A DNA stretch of 64,000 nt, from assembly GCA_021650895.1 (NCBI GenBank), contig CP091278.1, positions 1,145,659 to 1,209,658 of the forward strand, read 5' to 3'. Below are positions 57,032-64,000 of this stretch, in pieces (the first letter of the stretch is position 1; each line of letters begins with the position of its first letter). The position numbers and the translations under genes are program-made. The DNA is from Candidatus Jettenia sp. Its GTDB lineage: Bacteria > Planctomycetota > Brocadiia > Brocadiales > Brocadiaceae. Below the pieces are notes generated by a model. That model made no database searches, was not told the origin of the DNA, and worked only from the letters and a program-made list of their open reading frames with translations.

Positions 57032-57631
57032 GTGGTTAAAAAGATAGTCTTATTACTATGTACTGCAAGCTTAATCTCATGCCTGTGTGCCATACAGTCA
57101 GCTCATGCCGTTTTTTCAAAATTAACGCCAGAACAAGTACAAGAAGCCATTGAATATGGGCAAAAAAACAAAAGTTTGGATATGGTAACTTTCTCAAAAA
57201 GCTGGACTGTCTCTTTAGAAAAAGGCAAGGGTTTTGCCACCTTATTCACCCCTTATCATAATATTGCCTATAAGGCGAGAAAATTTGCTATAGAACATAG
57301 AGAATTTACTAATAGAGAAATCCAGGAAGTATTGCAAACTGGAGATTCCCTCTCTTTCTCTGTAACTGTTTATGGCGATGAGTATGATTTTGCATTACAT
57401 TATTCCGCTATGGTTTACCAAAAGGATACGGTCGTACAACCTGAATTTGAATTTATACCAGAAATAGCAGAAGCAAGCGAATCTTGGCCTGATTCACCAA
57501 GCTATTTAGCTCGTCTGGTCTTTAAATTTCCCATGAATGATATTGACTTAAACACTCCAATTGCATTTGTTGTAATGGTTCCAGGCGGAGAAGAAATTCA
57601 TTTTCATTTTGATCTGGCAAAAATAAAATAA
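57032..57631 (+). CDS. Exported hypothetical protein
   Basis: This 199-residue protein starts at GTG and has a signal peptide to about residue 25 (ending SAHA). The mature part begins LTPEQVQEAIEYGQKNKS and ends in a beta-rich region (VVMVPGGEEIHFHFDLAKIK). No known family is recognised. It follows the small membrane protein by 26 nt and may be in the same transcript. Confidence 0.75.
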   Translation: MVKKIVLLLCTASLISCLCAIQSAHAVFSKLTPEQVQEAIEYGQKNKSLDMVTFSKSWTVSLEKGKGFATLFTPYHNIAYKARKFAIEHREFTNREIQEVLQTGDSLSFSVTVYGDEYDFALHYSAMVYQKDTVVQPEFEFIPEIAEASESWPDSPSYLARLVFKFPMNDIDLNTPIAFVVMVPGGEEIHFHFDLAKIK

Positions 57632-57771
57632 ATTCCCATTCAACCTTAATTTTTATGTAATTGGCTTACAGAATATTATGAGAAGTAATATGAGTTTATC
57701 ATAATGCCACAAAAGAAGATAAACCAACAAGCTCCGGCTTATCTCGAATAACCAAAAGGAAAATTTCCACA

Positions 57772-58524
57772 ATGAAAAAGATAAATTTTTTAACTTTTCT
57801 AATGTTATTATGCTTATCTTCATTCATGGGATGCGCCGGATTTTCTAAAAAAACTATCGAGATTCAAAAAAACCATGCAGAACGCCTGGAATCAATCGAC
57901 AAAAAAATTCAAGAGCATGAGCAAGTATTTTCAAATTTAAATTCATTTGATGAAAATCTAGAAAAACGCATCGAAGAAGTTTTACAAAAGGTAGCTCATG
58001 CAGAAGCAAATTATTTGCAAATTCATTCCATGTTAAAAGCTCTTGATTCAAAAGTAGAAACAGAAAATACTTCTATGAGAAACGCTATCTCTGAAGCTCA
58101 AAAAAATATAAGCAATTTTGAAAAGATATTAAGCGTAATTCAGGAAGAGAAAAACGATTTACAGAATCAAATTGTTACACTTCAATCCCAAATATCTCAT
58201 ATTACAGCAGAAATCGAAGAACATAACAAGCAATCCGTCTCCTTATTTCCATCTCTTACCGAACAAGGAAGTGCGCCAAATGAAAAGCAAACAGATGAAG
58301 AAAAATCAAAAGGGAACAAAATTACAGGGTCATTAGTTACAAAACAGGAAAAAGAGGTATTGCAGGACTTATTGGACAAAGCTCTTGCATTATACAGAAA
58401 CGAGAATTATGAAGAATCATTGAACACATGGGAAAAAGCGCTTGCCATTGATCCTGAAAATCTTGAGGCAAAACTCAATATTGAAATTGTAAAGGAAAAA
58501 ATAAAATCTCTTTCAAAAAACTAG
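57772..58524 (+). CDS. Coiled-coil lipoprotein with C-terminal TPR, copy 1
   Basis: This 250-residue protein has a lipobox, SSFMGC, with the lipid-anchored Cys at residue 21. A long coiled coil (about 30-150, DKKIQEHEQVFSNLNSFDEN) follows. A C-terminal TPR-like unit, ALALYRNENYEESLNTWEKA, ends in LAIDPENLEAKLNIEIVKE. It is a paralogue of the next gene, 60 nt downstream. Probably an envelope scaffold. Function unknown. Confidence 0.8.
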   Translation: MKKINFLTFLMLLCLSSFMGCAGFSKKTIEIQKNHAERLESIDKKIQEHEQVFSNLNSFDENLEKRIEEVLQKVAHAEANYLQIHSMLKALDSKVETENTSMRNAISEAQKNISNFEKILSVIQEEKNDLQNQIVTLQSQISHITAEIEEHNKQSVSLFPSLTEQGSAPNEKQTDEEKSKGNKITGSLVTKQEKEVLQDLLDKALALYRNENYEESLNTWEKALAIDPENLEAKLNIEIVKEKIKSLSKN

Positions 58525-58584
58525 CTGTTCTATTCTCTATTTTAGTATCTGAATACTTCGATATAAAAGCTAAAGGTAATTAAA

Positions 58585-59331
58585 ATGAAATATTTTTCTT
58601 TGATTTTTATGATATTAGCATTAACTTTTCTCCTCACAGGATGTGCTGAATTCTCCCGATTGTATACGAAATCATCCAAAAATGATGAACATCTAGCCTT
58701 AATCGACCAAAGAATTCTGGAACTCGAACAAGCACTCTCAAATTTAAATGTATCTGATCAGAATCTTGAAAAACGTATTGGAGAACTCTCACAAAAAGTA
58801 GATACCAATTACTCAACGCTTCATGAGAGCGTAAACGGCCTTAATGCAAGAGTCGAAAGAAAAGAGCGTTTACTTGAGGGAAATCTCTTAGAGGCTCAGA
58901 AAAATATTAATAATCTTGAAAATAAATTAGAGAAATTGAATGAAATTGAAAAGATAAAAACTGATTTGCAAAATCAAATTATTGTTCTTTTATCCCAAAG
59001 ATCAACTATCACGGGTTCTGAGATAGGAAAACTGAAAGAGACTAAGAAAGAAGAAGGCGGAGATATAATCGCACAAAGACAAGAGATCATAAACGAATCG
59101 CCCGGGGAATACAAGTTAGAAGAAGTAACAATAAAAGATTCAGATGCTAATCCAAGAAAAGCGGAATTGCAAAGCATGATGGATGAAGCTCTTGCATTAT
59201 ATAGAGGGGGAAATTACGAAGAGTCCTTACATAAATGGGAAGAAATTATCGCTATTGACCCGGAGAATCTTGAGGCAGAATTTAATATTGAAATTGTAAA
59301 GGAAAGAATGAAATTTCTTTCGGGAAAATAA
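58585..59331 (+). CDS. Coiled-coil lipoprotein with C-terminal TPR, copy 2
   Basis: This 248-residue protein has the lipobox FLLTGC (Cys at 20), a coiled coil (IDQRILELEQALSNLNVSDQ) and the same C-terminal unit (ALALYRGGNYEESLHKWEEI, then IAIDPENLEAEFNIEIVKE). It is closest in its N-terminal and C-terminal thirds to copy 1; the middle has diverged. The tandem arrangement indicates local gene duplication. Confidence 0.8.
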   Translation: MKYFSLIFMILALTFLLTGCAEFSRLYTKSSKNDEHLALIDQRILELEQALSNLNVSDQNLEKRIGELSQKVDTNYSTLHESVNGLNARVERKERLLEGNLLEAQKNINNLENKLEKLNEIEKIKTDLQNQIIVLLSQRSTITGSEIGKLKETKKEEGGDIIAQRQEIINESPGEYKLEEVTIKDSDANPRKAELQSMMDEALALYRGGNYEESLHKWEEIIAIDPENLEAEFNIEIVKERMKFLSGK

Positions 59332-59406
59332 ATTATTAATTCGCCGCTTAGTAAATAGCCATCCTGTTCATTACCACATTTAATCAAAACCGCAAGACTT
59401 CACTAT

Positions 59407-59964
59407 TTACCCAGTAAAAAGCCTTGCAGCCTCTAGTAAGTCTTTTACAACATAATCCGTATCTGCTACAGCAATAGTAGTATTCTGAGGTTCTTTACTA
59501 TCTTTTATCAATACACATTTGCATCCGGCATTTTTACCAGCTCGTATATCAACCTCCGAATCACCTATCATAAGAGATTGTGAAAAATCAATGTGGTATT
59601 GCCTTGCAGCTTCAAGAAACATTCCAATTTTGGGTTTTCTACAATCACAGTCTTTCGTGTATTGTTCTATCATTCCCTCCTTATAATGGGGACAATAATA
59701 AATATTATCGATCATAGCACCTTCGTTTCTCAGAACATCTATCATTTTTTTATGAATAAGCTCCAGGCATTTTTCATCAAAAAACCCTCTTGCTATACCA
59801 GATTGATTCGTTATAACAATAACAAGATACCCTTCTTCGTTAAAGAGCCGTATACCTTGTGCAGCATTGGGCAGTAATAGTAATTGATCAGGAGAATTCA
59901 AATAAGGCTTATGGATAATGATAGTGCCATCGCGGTCGAGAAATACTGCCTTCCTTTTTTTCAT
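59407..59964 (-). CDS. gmhB: D-glycero-D-manno-heptose-1,7-bisphosphate 7-phosphatase
   Basis: This 185-residue HAD-family phosphatase has the DxDGT nucleophile motif FLDRDGTIII. TNQSGIARGFF is the second HAD motif. CPHYKEG and CDCRKP supply the zinc site, and MIGDSEVDIRAGKNAG the acid motif. It removes the 7-phosphate during ADP-heptose synthesis for LPS core. It lies 5 nt after gmhA in the minus-strand heptose cluster. Confidence 0.92.
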   Translation of the reverse strand: MKKRKAVFLDRDGTIIIHKPYLNSPDQLLLLPNAAQGIRLFNEEGYLVIVITNQSGIARGFFDEKCLELIHKKMIDVLRNEGAMIDNIYYCPHYKEGMIEQYTKDCDCRKPKIGMFLEAARQYHIDFSQSLMIGDSEVDIRAGKNAGCKCVLIKDSKEPQNTTIAVADTDYVVKDLLEAARLFTG

Positions 59965-59969
59965 TTTAC

Positions 59970-60539
59970 TTATTGCCTGAAAAGTTCTTTCTCAACAATG
60001 GAACACAGAATATGCCCAACAGTAATATGGCATTCTTGTATCCGGGGTGTATTGTTTGAGGGAATTTTTAAACAAATATCAGCAATATCTTTTAAGAGGC
60101 CACCGCTCTCTCCGGTAAATCCGATAGTAATCGCACCGAGAGTTCTTGCAATCTTAACCGCATTCACAATACCTTTTGAATTTCCACTCGTACTAAAAGC
60201 CAAAAGAATATCCCCTTGGGTAATTAAGGCTTCAACTTGCCTGGTAAAACAGGTATCGTAACCAAAATCGTTTGCAATTGAAGTCATTACTGAACTATCA
60301 GTTGTCAAGGCAACGGCAGGGAGTGGTCGCCGGTTTATCTTGAATCTACCCACGAGCTCCCCTGCAATATGCTGGGCATCTGCTGCACTTCCGCCATTAC
60401 CAATTAAATAGATACGATGATTATTTTTGAATGTCTTAATAATAACATCAGCTATATTCCTAATTACGTTAAGATCCGTTGATAATAATGCCTTTTTCGT
60501 ATCTATACTCTCTTGTAGCTGTATTCCAATATCATCCAT
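59970..60539 (-). CDS. gmhA: Sedoheptulose-7-phosphate isomerase
   Basis: This 189-residue SIS-domain protein converts sedoheptulose 7-phosphate to heptose 7-phosphate. IGNGGSAADAQHIAGELVGR is the GmhA signature. AFSTSGNSKGIVNA is the phosphosugar-binding loop, and QECHITVGHILC holds the His near the active site. It sits between hldE and gmhB in the order of the pathway genes. Confidence 0.93.
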   Translation of the reverse strand: MDDIGIQLQESIDTKKALLSTDLNVIRNIADVIIKTFKNNHRIYLIGNGGSAADAQHIAGELVGRFKINRRPLPAVALTTDSSVMTSIANDFGYDTCFTRQVEALITQGDILLAFSTSGNSKGIVNAVKIARTLGAITIGFTGESGGLLKDIADICLKIPSNNTPRIQECHITVGHILCSIVEKELFRQ

Positions 60540-60625
60540 AAATCTTCTTTTTCCTTACTATTCAGATGTAGTATATCTTTACTCTTCATTTTCTTTTTAG
60601 CGTAGTATTAACCATGCATAATTTT

Positions 60626-61039
60626 TCATGATTCAGTTTCGTGGCATCTATCAATTATCCTGGAAACGATATTGGTAGTTGAAACATCTTTTACGAAAGG
60701 TGCAAAGATAACTTTTCCTCCGTAGGATTCAACAAATTCCTTGCCTACTATCCCGGCATTTTTCCAATCTTCTCCCTTTACGAGTATATCCGGCCTAATA
60801 GCTGAAATGAGATTCAATGGTGTTTGCTCATCAAAAAGAACTACATAAGTTATATCTTCCAATGCAGCAAGTATTTTGGCGCGTTCTCTTTCAGAAATAA
60901 AAGGACGACTAGGACCTTTCAGGGATTTTACTGAACAGTCCGTATTTAATCCTACCACAAGCAAGTCACCTTGTTTCCGGGCAAATCTAAGATATTCAAT
61001 ATGCCCGATATGTAATATATCAAAGCATCCATTGGTAAA
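60626..61039 (-). CDS. hldE: HldE C-terminal ADP-heptose synthase (cytidylyltransferase-like) domain, out of frame
   Basis: This frame reads FTNGCFDILHIGHIEYLRFA, then RKQGDLLVVGLNTDCSVKSL and KGEDWKNAGIVGKEFVESY to the stop. That is the adenylyltransferase half of bifunctional HldE, which joins AMP to heptose 1-phosphate. No start codon fits upstream; the first possible start, a TTG at 60964, would remove the nucleotide-binding NGCFDILHIGH box. It is the continuation of the kinase domain after a one-base frameshift at 61037-61040. Confidence 0.85.
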   Translation of the reverse strand, partial: FTNGCFDILHIGHIEYLRFARKQGDLLVVGLNTDCSVKSLKGPSRPFISERERAKILAALEDITYVVLFDEQTPLNLISAIRPDILVKGEDWKNAGIVGKEFVESYGGKVIFAPFVKDVSTTNIVSRIIDRCHETES

Positions 61040-62121
61040 ACAATCTTATCGTTTTTCTTCCTATGTTCGTTCAAAATACTTACCAGTACATCAATATCTT
61101 TAATTTTGCTCGATAGTTGATTTCTTCCGTTTATAAGTTCACTTAGAATTTCACTCTTACTGACCGGAGTTGCACCAATCTTTTCCACCTCTATTCCTGC
61201 TGCAATGTTTGCAACTGGAGCAGCGTCTTCAAAACTATAACCACTTCCGACTATCATACCAAATATACTGAGCACCATATCGCCAGCTCCTGTTACATCA
61301 AATACCGTACGCGGAATAGTTGGTATAACCCTTCCACCTCTATTTTTGTGGTATAAAAACATACCATCTTTATCAAGGGTAATAACACAATATTCCAGTG
61401 AAAGACTCGAAAGAAGCTTTTCTGCCGCCTGATTAAGGTTATCCTTATCGATAATCTTTATTCCTGTAGCAAGCTCAGTCTCATTCCTATTCGGAGTTAT
61501 AGCAGTAAAACCTCCGTAGCAAGCATAATCGCTTACAAGTTTGGGGTCTGCAATCACAATCTTTCTATATTTATTACAAAGCTTCACAATCGTTTGCAAA
61601 AATGAATGAGAAAGTAATCCTTTATTCATATCAGAAACCAGAACAATATCACATATTTGTATGGTTTTGTTTACATAAGCATTCAATTGCGTTTCTATTT
61701 CTGCGGTTATTGTATGAACCTTCTCATAATCGACCCGTAGTAATTGTTGCACTCCCTTACCGGCTGTCTGTAAGTGTCCCATAAACCGTGTCTTCAGAGT
61801 AGTTGGCCGGCTTTTATCGATAATAATGCCTGTAGTATGAACTCCCATATTCTTAAAAATATCCAAAAGGATATTTCCATGAGTATCGTTACCGATAATT
61901 CCGCAGGCAAATACTTCTGCACCTAACGTTTGAAGATTGCTTACAACACTTCCGGCCCCGCCTGCCCGAATATCTTCCGAAGAAACATTAATAACCGGTA
62001 TAGGAGCTTCTTGTGAAATACGCCTTACCTCACCCCATACATACTTATCGAGCATCAGATCTCCAATAACTAATATCTTAGGAGAACCCAGATTTGAGAT
62101 AATATTGAGCAGATTATCCAT
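60952..62121 (-). CDS. hldE: HldE N-terminal D-beta-D-heptose 7-phosphate kinase domain, frameshifted at end
   Basis: This PfkB-family kinase domain has GDLMLDKYVWGEVRRISQEA, then GGAGSVVSNLQTLGA and DVTGAGDMVLSIFGM near the end with the anion hole. It phosphorylates heptose 7-phosphate at C1. The frame continues past residue 360 into a nonsense tail (KIVLPMDALIYYISG...) because one T seems lost in a T run (minus strand, 61040-61037). The correct continuation, FTNGCFDILHIGH, is in the next frame. The start is ATG 62121 or TTG 62124, after AGGAG at 62132-62136. Confidence 0.88.
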   Translation of the reverse strand: MDNLLNIISNLGSPKILVIGDLMLDKYVWGEVRRISQEAPIPVINVSSEDIRAGGAGSVVSNLQTLGAEVFACGIIGNDTHGNILLDIFKNMGVHTTGIIIDKSRPTTLKTRFMGHLQTAGKGVQQLLRVDYEKVHTITAEIETQLNAYVNKTIQICDIVLVSDMNKGLLSHSFLQTIVKLCNKYRKIVIADPKLVSDYACYGGFTAITPNRNETELATGIKIIDKDNLNQAAEKLLSSLSLEYCVITLDKDGMFLYHKNRGGRVIPTIPRTVFDVTGAGDMVLSIFGMIVGSGYSFEDAAPVANIAAGIEVEKIGATPVSKSEILSELINGRNQLSSKIKDIDVLVSILNEHRKKNDKIVLPMDALIYYISGILNILDLPGNKVTCLW

Positions 62122-62150
62122 CAACGTAAAACTCCTGTAAAAATAATATT

Positions 62151-62795
62151 CTATAAAACTTTGCTATCCTGGTTATTCTTTATTACCGTATCATCAGCTT
62201 CTTCATCCAGGAAGTAAGATATTTTGATATTGAGAGAAGAGGATAACTTATCAAGGGTCATAAGGGAGGCTGCTATTTGCCCATTTTCAATCTGAGATAA
62301 CAGACTCGGCGACAAACCTGTGCGATCTGCCAATTGCTTCTGAGTAATTTTTTTACTTTTTCTTATAGATTTAAGCTTTTTCCCTACAGAACTTTTGAGC
62401 TTATCTTTTGAGCTACCAATAAGGCAATATGTCTTTTGTGCATTATTGAGTGCTTTTCGTAAATCGTTTAAATCGAATGGCTTCTTTAAATAGTCAAATG
62501 CATCGAGTTTCATAGTCTCAACCGCAGTCTTAAAAGAAGGATATCCTGTCAGGATAATAACACAAATATTACTGTGTTTCGATTTAATCTCTTTCAGTAA
62601 TTCCGTACCACTTATTTGTGGCATCTTCAAATCTAATATAACAATATGGAACCTTTCCTGCTCTAAGGCTGGTAAGGTATCCATCGGTTTTGTTATACCT
62701 TTCGTGATGTATCCTTCGTCAGACAGGAATTTAGTTAAATATAAGTTATAGTCTTTATCGTCATCTACAACTAATATCTTTATTCCTCTATCCAT
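62151..62795 (-). CDS. Response regulator with XRE-type HTH output domain
   Basis: This protein of about 214 residues has an N-terminal receiver domain (ILVVDDDKDYNLYLTKFL, phosphoacceptor Asp in VILDLKMPQ, KKPFD). A C-terminal Cro/C1-type HTH follows (LKSIRKSKKITQKQLADRTG, then LSPSLLSQIENG). Receiver-XRE fusions are uncommon; most response regulators use OmpR, NarL or Fis outputs. The ATG at 62795 overlaps the upstream kinase by 8 nt, so the kinase is the likely partner. Confidence 0.88.
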   Translation of the reverse strand: MDRGIKILVVDDDKDYNLYLTKFLSDEGYITKGITKPMDTLPALEQERFHIVILDLKMPQISGTELLKEIKSKHSNICVIILTGYPSFKTAVETMKLDAFDYLKKPFDLNDLRKALNNAQKTYCLIGSSKDKLKSSVGKKLKSIRKSKKITQKQLADRTGLSPSLLSQIENGQIAASLMTLDKLSSSLNIKISYFLDEEADDTVIKNNQDSKVL

Positions 62796-64000
62796 CAACC
62801 GTCACCTTTCCAAAATCTATTGGTAAATTGATATCAAAGGTAGTGCCTCTACCTACCTTACTTTTAACACAAATGGTACCATGATGTCTTTCTATGATTC
62901 CGTAGGTAATAGACAATCCGAGTCCCGTCCCTTTCCCTACTTCTTTCGTTGTAAAGAAGGGATCAAAGACTTTCGATAGATGATCTTCAGAAATACCTTC
63001 TCCGGTATCTTTAAAACTAATCGTGATCATCTTTTTATCTTTTTGGACTGTTGTTATTGAAATAGTATCGCCACGTTCTGTAGCATCATCAGCATTAATC
63101 AATAAATTCATAAATACCTGTTGTAATTGTTCTGCAAAACCACTGATCTTTGGTAAAGATGAGGACAGTCTTAAAACGATATTTTTATCTTTTGCAGTAA
63201 ACTGTTCAATAATAAGGGCAACCGTATTCTTTATTAATTCATTGATATGAACAGGTTTTGGCTGCTCATTTCCCTCAAAGTGAGATAATTCCAGCAGGGA
63301 ATCGACGGTTTTCTCTATACGCTTTGTTACTTTTTGCATAGTCTTAAATTCTTTTACGTTTTCCTTCGTAAAGGAGTTATTCCTTTCGAGAAAGCCCTGT
63401 ATCATACCGGAAAGGATAGCAAGGGGTGTGTTGATTTCGTGAGCAACCCCGGCTGCAAGTCTCCCAATTGAGATCAACCTATCTGAGTGTATGAGCTGCT
63501 GTTGAAGCTTTTTCTGTTTTTCTTCCACCTGCTTTTTATTCGTAATATCCTGAATCAACTCCAGTACCTGCACAACTTTTCCATCCTTATCAAAAATAGG
63601 AGAACTAATTACATTACAAAACTTTTTCTTGTGATGGTTATAAATAACCCGCTCGATTTGATTTATTTTTCCTGTCTCAAACACCTTAATCGAAGGACAA
63701 TCTACAGGCGGAGACTGGAGATGACAATAGGTATCGAAACAGGTATGGTTTACTATATTTTTTCCTAAAGGATGATGCTCGATTAACCGTTTATTCGCCC
63801 AGCATATTTTATTATCTTTGTTAATTACAAAAAGATCAGCGCCTATTTCACTCACAATATTATCGAGCTTTTTCTTTTCCTCTTTTAATTCCGTTTCGAG
63901 ATTCTTCCTTTTCGTTATATCCCGAAAGTGTGCCAGCAGATATAAAATATTCCCTTCTTCTTTCACAACAGTCATATCTAATTCCATCACTAAAATCTGT
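62788..64000 (-). CDS. PAS sensor histidine kinase (partial, 5' end outside window)
   Basis: The frame is open to the window edge, and its first residues (MELDMTVVKEEGNILYLLAH) are the end of a PAS domain, so the start lies beyond 64000. A second PAS domain follows (VINKDNKICWANKRLIEHHP). It includes CFDTYCHLQSPPVDCPSIK, a Cys-rich loop that might bind a metal or cofactor. The HisKA phosphoacceptor is in AAGVAHEINTPLAI. ATPase boxes are LINADDATERGD, DTGEGIS and GKGTGLGLSITYG. It overlaps the response regulator gene. Confidence 0.88.
   Translation of the reverse strand, partial: QILVMELDMTVVKEEGNILYLLAHFRDITKRKNLETELKEEKKKLDNIVSEIGADLFVINKDNKICWANKRLIEHHPLGKNIVNHTCFDTYCHLQSPPVDCPSIKVFETGKINQIERVIYNHHKKKFCNVISSPIFDKDGKVVQVLELIQDITNKKQVEEKQKKLQQQLIHSDRLISIGRLAAGVAHEINTPLAILSGMIQGFLERNNSFTKENVKEFKTMQKVTKRIEKTVDSLLELSHFEGNEQPKPVHINELIKNTVALIIEQFTAKDKNIVLRLSSSLPKISGFAEQLQQVFMNLLINADDATERGDTISITTVQKDKKMITISFKDTGEGISEDHLSKVFDPFFTTKEVGKGTGLGLSITYGIIERHHGTICVKSKVGRGTTFDINLPIDFGKVTVDG

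Overview
The window looks like a chromosome segment from a planctomycete of the anammox type (order Brocadiales). The 16S rRNA gene, read on the minus strand, carries a perfect match to the planctomycete probe site Pla46 (about 38039-38056). It has a one-mismatch match to the anammox probe Amx368 (about 37681-37698) and a two-mismatch match to Amx820 (about 37225-37246). Probe sequences are from memory. The gene content fits: a Gram-negative type envelope (MlaEFD, LptB, ADP-heptose genes), a ferredoxin-dependent 2-oxoacid oxidoreductase, B12-type radical SAM enzymes and an exported hemerythrin. Protein-coding DNA is AT-rich and intergenic regions are decorated with palindromic repeats.

Layout. 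1-2650: partial pyrD, ruvC, argB with a consensus sigma70-type promoter. 2960-7240: an unrecognised exported W-P repeat protein followed by mlaE, mlaF and mlaD, ending in a clear terminator. 7270-10900: argD, argF, rph, rdgB. 11040-14260 (minus): a three-gene 2-oxoacid:ferredoxin oxidoreductase. 14600-23180: ROK kinase, lepA, an unusual signal peptidase I with zinc ribbons, lptB, FmdB-like, HIT, dgt, ispD, exported hemerythrin. 23180-23560: a MITE-like element plus a 111-bp duplicated copy of the HIT-dgt junction. 23560-28770: proB, a PAS histidine kinase, remnants of a transposase and of a membrane protein, GlcG/HbpS-like and Nudix genes. 28765-32770 (minus): fur, rpmB, gatC, gatA, gatB. 32800-38270 (minus): one linked rRNA operon, 16S-tRNA-Ile-tRNA-Ala-23S-5S, with terminator and a candidate promoter.

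38980-53970 holds plsC and two paralogous B12-binding radical SAM genes about 10 kb apart, with a DUF362/ferredoxin gene after the second. Between them lies a minus-strand four-gene unit: a GcvH-like protein lacking the lipoyl lysine, a DUF1611/DgcN-like protein, a dipeptide epimerase and an M20 amidohydrolase. GIY-YIG, mutS and floA also lie here. 54070-59330: mgtE and a run of small envelope proteins, including two tandem paralogous lipoproteins. 59400-62120 (minus): hldE (split by a one-base frameshift), gmhA, gmhB. 62150-64000 (minus): a response regulator with an XRE-type HTH and a partial histidine kinase.

Functional themes are outer-membrane and LPS upkeep (mla, lptB, plsC, gmhA/hldE/gmhB, lepB), arginine/proline/glutamate metabolism (argB, argD, argF, proB, the D-glutamate or murein-peptide unit), translation (gatCAB, rpmB, lepA, rRNA) and genome decay by repeats. 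The points most worth checking are the GcvH-like/DUF1611/epimerase/M20 unit, the W-P repeat protein beside Mla, the zinc-ribbon signal peptidase, the paired radical SAM genes and the HIT-dgt duplication flanked by 10-bp direct repeats.
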